Positions 34,090 through 42,023 of a stretch of DNA of 64,000 bases are shown here, one piece after another. The translations under genes and the position numbers were made by a program. Position 1 is the stretch's first letter, and each line of letters begins with the position of its first letter. The notes under the pieces were generated by a model. The model worked only from the letters and a program-made list of their open reading frames with translations. It was not told the origin of the DNA and searched no databases. The stretch is from positions 62,001 through 126,000 of the forward strand of contig BOKW01000002.1 in NCBI GenBank assembly GCA_016861185.1, given 5' to 3'. Source of the stretch: Betaproteobacteria bacterium. GTDB taxonomy: Bacteria > Pseudomonadota > Gammaproteobacteria > Burkholderiales > Burkholderiaceae_F.

Positions 34090-34112
34090 GATCCCGGTTT
34101 GCGGGATCGTTT
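34090..34112 (+). terminator. Weak hairpin after paralog 1
   Basis: GATCCCG and CGGGATC pair (34090-34096 with 34102-34108) around a GTTTG loop, followed by GTTT. It could end transcription between the two paralogs. The stem is short. Confidence 0.35.
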
Positions 34113-34162
34113 CCCTGCAACGCGCTGGGTAGATTGCTCTCCTGAATCAACGAGGAGAGCGA

Positions 34163-34540
34163 ATGAACTGGGCCCAGCTTCTGACACGTCCCGTTTCCGG
34201 ATTCCTTTCGGGACGCAAGCAGGAGGTCCGTCGGCGCCATACGCGCAAGCCGCAGATCGGCGCGACGATCTGCTGTGCCAACCTTCGCATGACGGTCCAG
34301 GCCGGATTGAGCAGGGAACTGTGGGTCTGGCTGGTCGGGCAGGGCTGGCGCGAGATCCTGCCCAACGAGAACCGTTACCGGTTCCGGGCGCTCCCCTCGA
34401 ACATCGTGACTCAGCTTTTCGACGCCCAGCCCGACCGTTGGGAGCGGCTGCTCGCGGCGGCGATCAAACAGGCAGTCCAGGACGCAAACCCGACCACCGT
34501 GCCTCCGCGCGCCGCCGAAGCCGTCGCGCTGCGCGATTAG
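34163..34540 (+). CDS. Uncharacterised small protein, paralog 2 of a tandem pair
   Basis: Not recognised. It has 125 residues, with CGAGGAGAGCG before ATG 34163. It shares with the preceding gene the pattern RMTVQAG-S-ELW-WL-QGWRE, then RYR-P, a V--L-D--P helix and LL-AAI--AV. The N-terminus is again basic (SGRKQEVRRRHTRKPQIG). Both genes have their own ribosome-binding sites and are 138 bp apart, so this is a duplication rather than one split gene. Confidence 0.7.
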   Translation: MNWAQLLTRPVSGFLSGRKQEVRRRHTRKPQIGATICCANLRMTVQAGLSRELWVWLVGQGWREILPNENRYRFRALPSNIVTQLFDAQPDRWERLLAAAIKQAVQDANPTTVPPRAAEAVALRD

Positions 34541-34568
34541 CGCCACAAATCCTCTGCGCCACAATACG

Positions 34569-34593
34569 TCCCGCCCGCGATCCGCGGGCGGGA
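34569..34593 (+). promoter_or_regulatory. Perfect 11-bp hairpin over the MaoC ribosome-binding site
   Basis: TCCCGCCCGCG (34569-34579), loop ATC, CGCGGGCGGGA (34583-34593) is an exact inverted repeat. Its 3' arm contains the only purine-rich GGGAG before ATG 34601. It may hide that site or act as a terminator of the upstream gene; there is no run of four or more Ts. Confidence 0.45.
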
Positions 34594-34600
34594 GCGTCTT

Positions 34601-35068
34601 ATGCCGACCGAAGCTTCGCGCGCGCCGCGCGGCCGCGCCTACGCCGAGGTGCGCCCGGGCGACGTCTACGCGCGCACCATCAGGATCGAGGAGCGCCATC
34701 TGTCGCAGGGCGCCGAGCTGATCGGCGACTTCAACCCGCTGCATGTCGACGAGGATTTCGCGCGCCGCTCGAAGTTCGGCGGGCGCATCCTGCACGGCGT
34801 GCTGACCTCGGCGTTCATGGCCGCCGAACTCGGCATGGTGTTCGCGGGCACCGCGCTCGGCTATCTGGAGCACAACGCGCGTTTTCTCGCCCCGGTGCGC
34901 ATCGGCGACGTGCTGACGATCCGCTGGACCGTCATCGACCTTGTTCCCAAGCCCAGGCACGGCGGCGGCATCGTCGTGGCCGAAGGGGTTGCGGTCAATC
35001 AGGACGGCGTGACCGTCTGCACCGCGACCGGCAAGATGCTCGTCGGCTCCTTGCCGGGTGACACCTGA
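34601..35068 (+). CDS. MaoC-like dehydratase (R-specific enoyl-CoA hydratase family)
   Basis: Hotdog-fold protein of 155 residues. The hydratase-2 motif is present as DFNPLHVDEDFARRSKFGGR (43-62), with the catalytic Asp and His at their usual positions, followed by ILHGVLTSAF. It probably adds water to a trans-2-enoyl-CoA to give an (R)-3-hydroxyacyl-CoA. It may work with the acyl-CoA synthetase convergent to it. It is preceded by a strong hairpin and followed by a dispersed repeat. Confidence 0.88.
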   Translation: MPTEASRAPRGRAYAEVRPGDVYARTIRIEERHLSQGAELIGDFNPLHVDEDFARRSKFGGRILHGVLTSAFMAAELGMVFAGTALGYLEHNARFLAPVRIGDVLTIRWTVIDLVPKPRHGGGIVVAEGVAVNQDGVTVCTATGKMLVGSLPGDT

Positions 35069-35154
35069 TTCAACACGGAGACACAGAGCTCACGGAGAAC
35101 TGCAAGGACTTCAGGAGCCTTTCTCGGTGTTCTCCGTGTCTCTGTGGTGAACCC
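35069..35154. repeat. Dispersed palindromic repeat, copy A (CGGAGACACAGAG type)
   Basis: The left arm (TTCAACACGGAGACACAGAG, from 35069) and right arm (ending GTGTCTCTGTGGTGAACC at 35154) are near-complete inverted repeats. The element fills the gap between the convergent MaoC and acyl-CoA synthetase genes. A second copy is at 57999-58069. I recognise the phrase from intergenic regions of other proteobacteria. Confidence 0.75.
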
Positions 35155-35177
35155 GGTTTACCGTCGCTCGACAGCCG

Positions 35178-36857
35178 TCATTCGCCCGACACCCCAGTCC
35201 CGGCCGCCCGCTGCTTCTCCAGTTCGCGCAGCACGCGGCGCTGCACCTTGCCGGTGGTCGTCATCGGCAATTGCTCGATGAACTCGATCTCCTTCGGGTA
35301 CTCGTACGGCGCGAGCTTGCCGCGCACGTGCGCCTGCAGTTCGGCGACCAACTGCTCGTCGCCGCGTCCGCGATAAGCGTCGGCGAGCACGACGAAGGCC
35401 TTGACTACGGCGCCGCGCTCGGCGTCCGGCTTCGGCACGACCGCCGCGTTGGCCACGGCCGGATGCTTGATCAGGCAGTTCTCGATTTCGCTCGGGCCGA
35501 TGCGATAGCCGGCGGCCTTGAACATGTCGTCGGCTCTTCCCTGGTACCACAGGTACCCGTCGGCATCGCGCGTCGCGAGGTCGCCGGTGCGGCACCACGA
35601 GTTCATCGGGTCGCCGGTGAATTTCCTGCGCGTCGCCTCGGGATTGCGCCAGTACTCGAGGAAAAAGACCGGGTCGAGATCGCCGTGGATGTCGCGCCGA
35701 TGGATCGCCACCTCGCCGGTTTCGCCTTCCTTGACTTCCTCGCCCTCGTCGTCGATGACTGCGATACGGTGGCCCGGGTAGGGCCGCCCCATCGCGCCTG
35801 GCCTGGCCGGCCAGCGCTCGTGCGAATTGCCGACGATGTAGTTGACCTCGGTCTGCCCGAACATCTCGTTGACGGTGATGCCGAGCTTCTCGCGCGCCCA
35901 GTCGAACACGGCGGTGCCCACCGCTTCGCCCGCGCTCATGATCGAGCGCAGCCGCAGTTTGCCGCGCGGATCGGCCCACGCCTCGGAGCGCATCATCATC
36001 TTCAGCGCGGTCGGGAACAGGAACGCGTTGGTGACGCCGTAGCGCTGCATCAACTCGAACGCCTTGTCGGGCGCGAAGCGGCCCTTGTAGCCGACGATCG
36101 GAAAGCCGAAGTAAAGCGTCGGCAGCAGCGCGTCCATCAGGCCGCCGGTCCACGCCCAGTCCGCCGGCGACCAGAAGACGTCACCGGGCCGCGGGAACCA
36201 GTCCTGCGAAGCGACGAAACCGGGCAGGTTGCCGATCAGCGCGCGATGCGGCATCAGCGCGCCCTTCGGCGGGCCGGTCGTCCCGCTCGTGTAGATCAGC
36301 AGCGCCGGATCGTCGGCACGCGTGGCGACGCATTCGAAGCGGTCCGAGGCCTTCGCCAGCAGCGCGCTCCATTCGTGGGCACCGTCGGCGGCAAGCCCCA
36401 CCGTCAGCAGATGCGCAAGCTGTGGGCACGACGCGCGCAGCGCGGCCAGCGTTTCGGCCGCCGCTTCGTCGACGATCGCCGCGAGTGCACCGCTGTCCTG
36501 CAGCCGGTATTCGAGCGCGTCGGGACCGAACAGGATCGACAGCGGCATCGCGACCGCGCCGAGCTGGTAGATCGCCAGATGCGCGATCGCCGTCTCGGGC
36601 CGTTGCGGCAGCACGATCGCCACGCGGTCGCCGCGCTTGACACCCAGCGCGGCCAGCGCGTTGGACAGGCGATTGGCGTCGGCCTGCAGCGCCGCGTAGG
36701 TGTAGACGGCACGCCGTCCCGCGTCGTCCTCGAAGTGGATTGCCACGCGCGAGGTCTCGGCGGCCCAGCGGCGGCCGCAGACCTCGGCGATGTTGAACTC
36801 GGCCGGCACATGCCAGCGGAAACTCTCGTACAGCTCGCGATACCGGTCGCGCTTCAT
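35178..36857 (-). CDS. Acyl-CoA synthetase (acetyl-CoA synthetase-like, AMP-binding)
   Basis: Adenylate-forming enzyme of 559 residues. The phosphate loop YTSGTTGPPKG is at 189-199. MFGQTEVNYIVGN, the hinge GRADDMFKAAGYRIGPSEIE and the C-terminal catalytic lysine in PMTTTGKVQRRVL are all present. The length and WSPADWAWTGGLMDALLPTL stretch fit the medium-chain/acetate-like group. The acid activated is not determined. It diverges from an alpha/beta hydrolase across 71 bp. Confidence 0.9.
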   Translation of the reverse strand: MKRDRYRELYESFRWHVPAEFNIAEVCGRRWAAETSRVAIHFEDDAGRRAVYTYAALQADANRLSNALAALGVKRGDRVAIVLPQRPETAIAHLAIYQLGAVAMPLSILFGPDALEYRLQDSGALAAIVDEAAAETLAALRASCPQLAHLLTVGLAADGAHEWSALLAKASDRFECVATRADDPALLIYTSGTTGPPKGALMPHRALIGNLPGFVASQDWFPRPGDVFWSPADWAWTGGLMDALLPTLYFGFPIVGYKGRFAPDKAFELMQRYGVTNAFLFPTALKMMMRSEAWADPRGKLRLRSIMSAGEAVGTAVFDWAREKLGITVNEMFGQTEVNYIVGNSHERWPARPGAMGRPYPGHRIAVIDDEGEEVKEGETGEVAIHRRDIHGDLDPVFFLEYWRNPEATRRKFTGDPMNSWCRTGDLATRDADGYLWYQGRADDMFKAAGYRIGPSEIENCLIKHPAVANAAVVPKPDAERGAVVKAFVVLADAYRGRGDEQLVAELQAHVRGKLAPYEYPKEIEFIEQLPMTTTGKVQRRVLRELEKQRAAGTGVSGE

Positions 36858-36928
36858 TCGTCACCCGTCCCCACGTTGCTATCGTTACTGCCGAAAGTTT
36901 CGCCCAGCTCGTAGCCACCTGCAACGCC

Positions 36929-37804
36929 ATGAAGCCCTCGCGTTCCCGCTTCGTCGAAGTGCGCCGTCTGCGCTATCACCTGCGCGAATGGGGGCGCGAA
37001 GGCGCGCCGATGCTCGTGATGCTGCACGGCTGGATGGACGTGTCGGCGTCGTTCCAGTTCGTCGTCGATGCGCTGCGCGGCGACTGGCACGTGCTCGCGC
37101 CCGACTGGCGCGGCTACGGAGTCACGTCGTGGACGAGCGAGGATTGCTACTGGTTTCCCGACTACCTGGCCGACCTGGACTGCGTGCTCGACGCGGTCGC
37201 GCCCGGACACCCGGTTGCGCTGGTGGGACACAGCATGGGCGGCAACGTCGCGCTGCTGTACGCTGGCGTGCGGACGCAGCGGGTTTCCGCCGTCGTCAAC
37301 CTCGAAGGCTTCGGATTGCGCGACAGCACGCCCGACGAGGCGCCTGCGCGCTATGCGCGCTGGATCGACGAGCTGAAGGCGGGCGCATCGCTGCGCGACT
37401 ACGGCTCGCTGTCGGAAGTCGCCGACCGCCTGCGCAAGAACAATCCGCGGCTGTCGGAGGAGCGCGCGCTGTTCCTCGCGGCGCACTGGTCGCAACCGAC
37501 CGACGACGGCCGCTATCGCATCGCCGGCGATCCCGCGCATCGCATCGTCAATCCCGTCCTCTATCGCTGGGCCGAGGTGGAGGCGTGCTGGCGCAACGTC
37601 GCCTGCCCGGTGCTCTGGGTGCAGGCCGAGCAGACCGACGCGGCCAAGTGGGCGGGCGGGCAGCGCGAGATCGATCGCCGCGCCGCCGCGCTGAGGAACG
37701 TCGCGACCGCGCGCGTCGCGGACGCGGGGCACATGCTGCATCACGACCAGCCGCAGCAGGTCGCGGCGCTGATCGAATCCTTTCTTGCAGGCCCGCTTGC
37801 CTGA
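36929..37804 (+). CDS. Alpha/beta hydrolase
   Basis: Soluble hydrolase of 291 residues. The oxyanion HGW is at 33-35, the nucleophile elbow GHSMGG contains S102, and the base is H268 in ADAGHMLHHDQP. An acid residue is expected near LWVQAEQTD (about 232-240). The substrate is unknown; esterase or thioesterase activity is possible. It starts at ATG 36929, since upstream frames overlap the divergent gene. Confidence 0.88.
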   Translation: MKPSRSRFVEVRRLRYHLREWGREGAPMLVMLHGWMDVSASFQFVVDALRGDWHVLAPDWRGYGVTSWTSEDCYWFPDYLADLDCVLDAVAPGHPVALVGHSMGGNVALLYAGVRTQRVSAVVNLEGFGLRDSTPDEAPARYARWIDELKAGASLRDYGSLSEVADRLRKNNPRLSEERALFLAAHWSQPTDDGRYRIAGDPAHRIVNPVLYRWAEVEACWRNVACPVLWVQAEQTDAAKWAGGQREIDRRAAALRNVATARVADAGHMLHHDQPQQVAALIESFLAGPLA

Positions 37805-37857
37805 TCGCGGACCCGGAAAACCCGGGTTTCCCGGCGAATCGCGAACGCACCGGCCGC

Positions 37858-37863
37858 TACAAT
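37858..37863 (+). promoter_or_regulatory. -10 element (TACAAT) predicting a leaderless PHP mRNA
   Basis: TACAAT ends only six bases before the GTG start at 37870, so transcription would begin at or next to the start codon. No ribosome-binding site is present between them. Confidence 0.5.
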
Positions 37864-37869
37864 CGCGGC

Positions 37870-38721
37870 GTGAAGTTGGATCTGCATCGCATCAACGCCG
37901 ACCTGCACGCGCATTCCACCGTTTCCGACGGCACGATGACACCCCGCGCGCTGGTCGAGCGCGCGCATGCGCAGGGTGTCGAGCTGTTCGCGCTGACCGA
38001 TCACGACGAAGTCGCCGGGTTGCACGAGGCCGCACTCGCCGCCGCCGAACTCGGCCTGGACTTCGTGCCGGGGGTGGAGATTTCGGTCACCTGGAGCGGG
38101 CAGACGGTGCATATCGTCGGCATCGGCATCGATGCGGGCAACGCCGCGCTGATCGAAGGGCTCGCGCACGTGCGCTCGGGCCGGATGCGGCGTGCGCAGG
38201 CGATGGCCGACGCGCTCGCGGCGGCCGGACACCCGGGCGCGCTCGAAGGCGCGCTCGCCTATGCCGGCAACGTCGATCTCGTCTCGCGCACGCATTTCGC
38301 GCGCTGGCTCGTCGAGACCGGGGCCTGCGACGACGTGCGCGAGGTATTCACGAAGTATCTCGTCGCCGGCAAGCCGGGCTACGTGCCGCACCAATGGGCC
38401 GAACTGCGCCAAGCGGTCGCGTGGATCGCGGGGGCAGGCGGGGTCGCGATCGTCGCGCATCCGGGCCGGTACAAGTTCGGCGATGACGAGTTGCGCGCCT
38501 TGCTCGCCGAGTTCCGCGACGCGGGCGGGCTCGCGGTCGAGGTGTCGACCAGCAATCACACCGCGCAGCAGACGCGCAAGTTCGCGAAGCTGGCGCGCGA
38601 GTTCGAACTCGAAGCTTCGCGCGGCAGCGACTTTCACAGTCCGAACGAATCGCAGGTCGAGCTGGGTCGCGTGCAAGCGCTGCCCGATGCGCTGGTGCCC
38701 GTGTGGCGCAGATTCGTGTAG
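37870..38721 (+). CDS. PHP-domain phosphoesterase (YciV/RNase AM-like)
   Basis: Metal-dependent phosphoesterase of 283 residues. The PHP metal motif DLHAHSTVSDG (D11, H13, H15) opens the protein. It is followed by LTDHDEVAGL, the glutamate of GVEIS, AIVAHPGRYKF and the final SRGSDFHSP. Relatives hydrolyse 3',5'-nucleoside bisphosphates or trim the 5' ends of rRNA. It starts with GTG 37870, directly behind the -10 element. It abuts the YciO/Sua5 gene, as in many proteobacteria. Confidence 0.9.
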   Translation: MKLDLHRINADLHAHSTVSDGTMTPRALVERAHAQGVELFALTDHDEVAGLHEAALAAAELGLDFVPGVEISVTWSGQTVHIVGIGIDAGNAALIEGLAHVRSGRMRRAQAMADALAAAGHPGALEGALAYAGNVDLVSRTHFARWLVETGACDDVREVFTKYLVAGKPGYVPHQWAELRQAVAWIAGAGGVAIVAHPGRYKFGDDELRALLAEFRDAGGLAVEVSTSNHTAQQTRKFAKLAREFELEASRGSDFHSPNESQVELGRVQALPDALVPVWRRFV

Positions 38722-39360
38722 ATGGCGCAAGTCTTCACGGTCCATCCGCAGAATCCGCAGCTTCGCCTTCTGCGGCAGGCCGCGCAGTTGATCGATCACG
38801 GCGCGCTCGCCGCGATCCCCACGGACTCGTGCTACGCGCTCGTCTGCCATCTCGACGACAAAGTCGCAGTCGATCGGCTGCGCCGCATCCGCCGCATCGA
38901 CGAGCGGCATCACCTGTCGCTGCTGTGCCGCGACCTGTCGGAGATTGCGGCCTATGCGCAGGTCGACAACAAGCAGTACCGGCTGCTGAAGATCGCAACT
39001 CCGGGCCCTTACACCTTCATCCTCGACGCCACGCGCGAAGTGCCGCGGCGCCTGTCGCATCCGTCGCGCAAGACGATCGGCATCCGCATCCCCGACCATC
39101 CGGTCGCGCTCGCGCTGCTCGACGTGCTCGGCCAGCCGCTGATCGGCACCACGCTGATGCTGCCGGGCGACGAGCTGCCGCTGAACGATGTCGAGGACAT
39201 CCGTGCGCGGCTGGAGCACGACATCGACGTGATCGTCGACGCCGGCGCGTGCGGCGTGGAACCGACCACGATCATCGACCTGACGGGTCGCGAGGCGGTC
39301 GTGCTGCGGCACGGGCGCGGTGCGCTCGAACCGCTCGGGCTCGCGCCCGCCGAAAGCTGA
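38722..39360 (+). CDS. YciO/Sua5-family protein (threonylcarbamoyl-AMP synthase-like)
   Basis: Sua5/YrdC fold of 212 residues. PTDSCYALVCHLDD near residue 33, KTIGIRIPDHPVALALL and TTLMLPGDELP are typical of the YciO branch. The classical TsaC enzyme makes threonylcarbamoyl-AMP for tRNA t6A; YciO proteins may have a weaker or different activity. The ATG follows the PHP stop with no gap. Confidence 0.88.
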   Translation: MAQVFTVHPQNPQLRLLRQAAQLIDHGALAAIPTDSCYALVCHLDDKVAVDRLRRIRRIDERHHLSLLCRDLSEIAAYAQVDNKQYRLLKIATPGPYTFILDATREVPRRLSHPSRKTIGIRIPDHPVALALLDVLGQPLIGTTLMLPGDELPLNDVEDIRARLEHDIDVIVDAGACGVEPTTIIDLTGREAVVLRHGRGALEPLGLAPAES

Positions 39361-39390
39361 ACCGCACATCGAACGCGCGAGACGCGCTGC

Positions 39391-39396
39391 TAGACT
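39391..39396 (+). promoter_or_regulatory. -10 element (TAGACT) predicting a leaderless M50 protease mRNA
   Basis: TAGACT ends seven bases before ATG 39404, with only GC-rich bases between and no ribosome-binding site, so the transcript probably starts at the AUG. Confidence 0.45.
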
Positions 39397-39403
39397 GCGG
39401 CGC

Positions 39404-40051
39404 ATGGAAGGTCTGATTCAGGCGATCACCGTCTATGCGATTCCCGTGCTGTTCGCCATCACGCTCCACGAGGCGGCTCACGGCTACGTCGCGCGCATCT
39501 TCGGCGACCAGACGGCTTTCGTCGCCGGCCGCATCACGCTCAATCCGCTGAAGCACATCGATCCGGTCGGCACGATCATCGTGCCGATCGCGATCCTGCT
39601 CGTGTCCAAGCTGGCGGGCGGGGGCGGCTTCCTGTTCGGCTGGGCAAAGCCCGTGCCCGTGAGCTTCGGCAATCTGCGGCATCCGAAGCGGGACATGATC
39701 TGGGTCGCGGCGGCCGGTCCCGGCGCGAATCTGTTCATGGCGATCGCGTGGGCGCTGTTCCTGAAGATCCAGCTCGTCTTCAGTCTGAACGAGACCTTCT
39801 TCGTCGAGATGGCGAAGGCCGGCATCTTCGTCAACATCGGCCTGATGGCGCTGAACCTGCTTCCGGTGCCGCCGCTTGACGGCGGTCGCATCGCCGTCGG
39901 GTTGCTGCCGCACCGGCTCGCGTGGCAGTTTTCGCGCATCGAGCCCTACGGTCTATTCATCATCCTGATCCTGCTGGCGACCAACACGCTCGGCTTCTTC
40001 CTCGTGCCGTTTTACAGGCTCGGGCTGGCGGTCGTCGAACTGTTCATCTGA
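39404..40051 (+). CDS. Site-2 protease family (M50) membrane metalloprotease
   Basis: Compact polytopic protein of 215 residues. The zinc motif HEAAH (H22, E23, H26) sits in the first helix, and the third ligand motif NLLPVPPLDGGR is near 148-159. There is no PDZ domain, as in the small YwhC/Rip-like group. The substrate is unknown. trpS starts one base after its stop, a common order in Burkholderiales. Confidence 0.92.
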   Translation: MEGLIQAITVYAIPVLFAITLHEAAHGYVARIFGDQTAFVAGRITLNPLKHIDPVGTIIVPIAILLVSKLAGGGGFLFGWAKPVPVSFGNLRHPKRDMIWVAAAGPGANLFMAIAWALFLKIQLVFSLNETFFVEMAKAGIFVNIGLMALNLLPVPPLDGGRIAVGLLPHRLAWQFSRIEPYGLFIILILLATNTLGFFLVPFYRLGLAVVELFI

Positions 40052-40052
40052 A

Positions 40053-41255
40053 ATGCTCTTCCCCGATCGTGTACTCTCCGGCATGCGCCCGACCGGCGCG
40101 CTGCACATCGGCCACTACCACGGCGCGCTGAAGAACTGGGTCAAGCTGCAGGAAGAGCATCCCTGCTTCTTCTTCGTCGCCGACTGGCATGCGCTGACGA
40201 CGCACTACGAGACGCCCGAAGTGCTCGAGGCGAGCGTGTGGGACATGCTGGTCGACTGGTTCGCCGCCGGCATCGATCCGCAGAAGTCGACCGTCTTCCT
40301 GCAGTCGCGCGTGCCGGAGCACGCGGAGCTGTTCCTGCTGCTGTCGATGGCCACGCCGCTCGGCTGGCTTGAACGCGTGCCGACCTACAAGGATCAGATC
40401 GAAAAGCTCAAGGATCGCGATCTCGCGACCTACGGCTTTCTCGGCTACCCGCTGATGCAGGCCGCCGACATCCTGATCTACCGCGCCAGCATGGTTCCGG
40501 TCGGCGAGGACCAGGTGCCGCACATCGAGATGACGCGCGAGATCGCGCGCCGCTTCAACCACCTGTTCGGCCGCGAGCCCGGCTTCGAGGAAAAGGCGCA
40601 GGCGGCGGTGAAGAAGCTCGGCGGGAAGGCCGGCAAGCAGTTCATGGAGGCACGCACCAAGTGGCAGCAGGACGGCGACGCCGCCGCGCGCGATGCCGGC
40701 CGCGCTTTGGTCGCCGCCGCGAGCGTCCCGCAGGAGGATCGCGAACGCTTGATCGGCTATCTCGAAGGCGGCACGCGCAGCGTGCTGGCCGAGCCGGCCG
40801 CCAAGCTCACCGAAACGCCGAAGCTGCCGGGGCTCGACGGCCAGAAGATGTCGAAGAGCTACGGCAACGCGGTGCTGATGCGCGAAGAGCCGAAGGTGCT
40901 GACGGAGAAGATCCGCCGCATGACCACCGATCCCGCGCGCGTGCGCCGCTCCGACCCCGGCGAACCGGAGCGCTGCCCCGTCTGGCAACTTCACAAGGTC
41001 TATTCGGACGAAGCGACCCGCGACTGGGTGGTCAAGGGCTGCCGCAGCGCCGGCATCGGCTGCCTCGAGTGCAAGCAGCCCCTGATCGACGCGATGCTGC
41101 GCGAGCAGCAGGGCTGGCGCGAACGTGCTCAGCCCTATCTGGACGACCCCGCGATGCTGCGCGCGATCGTTGCCGACGGCTGCGACCGCGCCCGCAAGGC
41201 CGCGCAGGAAACGATGCACGACGTGCGCGACGTGATGGGGCTCAATTACACATAG
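40053..41255 (+). CDS. trpS: Tryptophanyl-tRNA synthetase
   Basis: Class I aminoacyl-tRNA synthetase of 400 residues. The HIGH motif is HIGH at 18-21 (GALHIGHYHG) and KMSKS is in GQKMSKSYGN. A lineage-typical insertion of about 70 residues (KKLGGKAGKQFMEARTKWQQ and following) lies before KMSKS, making it longer than the E. coli enzyme. Catalytic GEDQVPHIEMTREIARR is present. Confidence 0.97.
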   Translation: MLFPDRVLSGMRPTGALHIGHYHGALKNWVKLQEEHPCFFFVADWHALTTHYETPEVLEASVWDMLVDWFAAGIDPQKSTVFLQSRVPEHAELFLLLSMATPLGWLERVPTYKDQIEKLKDRDLATYGFLGYPLMQAADILIYRASMVPVGEDQVPHIEMTREIARRFNHLFGREPGFEEKAQAAVKKLGGKAGKQFMEARTKWQQDGDAAARDAGRALVAAASVPQEDRERLIGYLEGGTRSVLAEPAAKLTETPKLPGLDGQKMSKSYGNAVLMREEPKVLTEKIRRMTTDPARVRRSDPGEPERCPVWQLHKVYSDEATRDWVVKGCRSAGIGCLECKQPLIDAMLREQQGWRERAQPYLDDPAMLRAIVADGCDRARKAAQETMHDVRDVMGLNYT

Positions 41256-41267
41256 GATTGCGCATGG

Positions 41268-41386
41268 CGGATTGCGGATTGCGCTTTGTGCCGACGCGCC
41301 TGCGCCGCACGTTGAGAGCGCGCTGAAGTCCGCACGGCGACTGCGCTCAAGTTGCGCGGACCTCCCCATCCGCAATCCGCAATCCG
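41268..41386. repeat. Element bounded by a perfect 16-bp inverted repeat
   Basis: CGGATTGCGGATTGCG (41268-41283) and its exact complement (41371-41386) flank 87 bp. Each arm is itself two copies of CGGATTGC. No coding potential is seen inside. It fills the trpS-methyltransferase gap and ends three bases before the methyltransferase ATG. Confidence 0.75.
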
Positions 41387-41389
41387 AGA

Positions 41390-41947
41390 ATGCACGGTCC
41401 CGACATCGCGTCTGCCTGGGTGCAACGCTTCGCGCCGCTAATCGCGCGCGACGCGAACGTGCTCGACGTGGCGTGCGGCAACGGCAGGCATGCGAGGCTG
41501 TTCGCGCGGCGCGGCTGCGTCGTCGATGCGGTCGATCGCGATCCGGCGTGCGGAGAACTGCTGGCGGACGAACCGAACGTCCGCTTCCTCGCTGCCGATC
41601 TCGAAGAAGGGCCGTGGCCGTACGCGGGTCGGCGGTTCGACGCGATCGTCGTCGCCAACTACCTGCATCGGCCGCTGTTTCCGCAACTCGTCGCTTCGCT
41701 TGCCGACGGCGGCGTGCTGATCTACGAGACCTTCGCGGCCGGCAACGAACGCTACGGCCGGCCGTCGAACCCGGACTTTCTGCTGAAGCCGCGCGAACTG
41801 CTCGACGCCTTCGGCGTGCAGCTTCACGTGCTTGCATTCGAAGACGGCGTCGTCGACGCGCCGCGGCCCGCGCGCATCCAGCGGCTGTGCGGCGTGCGCG
41901 CTTCGGCCGACGCGCACGAGCGTCTGCGGCTCGACGCAGCCGACTGA
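41390..41947 (+). CDS. Class I SAM-dependent methyltransferase
   Basis: Protein of 185 residues with a Rossmann-type SAM domain: motif I NVLDVACGNGRHARLFARRG (23-42), DAVDRD as the ribose-binding acidic residue, FLAADLEEGPWP, and FDAIVVANYLHRPLFP as motif IV. It resembles the TehB/tellurite-resistance-like group, but the substrate is unknown. No good ribosome-binding site; the repeat element lies immediately upstream. Confidence 0.83.
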   Translation: MHGPDIASAWVQRFAPLIARDANVLDVACGNGRHARLFARRGCVVDAVDRDPACGELLADEPNVRFLAADLEEGPWPYAGRRFDAIVVANYLHRPLFPQLVASLADGGVLIYETFAAGNERYGRPSNPDFLLKPRELLDAFGVQLHVLAFEDGVVDAPRPARIQRLCGVRASADAHERLRLDAAD

Positions 41948-41966
41948 GCGGGCGCAGCGCCGGATG

Positions 41967-41972
41967 TAGAAT
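41967..41972 (+). promoter_or_regulatory. Candidate -10 element (TAGAAT) for dapA
   Basis: TAGAAT followed by CGCCGCC, 51 bp before the dapA ATG. No clear -35. Confidence 0.45.
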
Positions 41973-42023
41973 CGCCGCCTTCGTTCGGCTCGGCCGACGC
42001 CTTCACGAGTCCACCGCGCGCAC

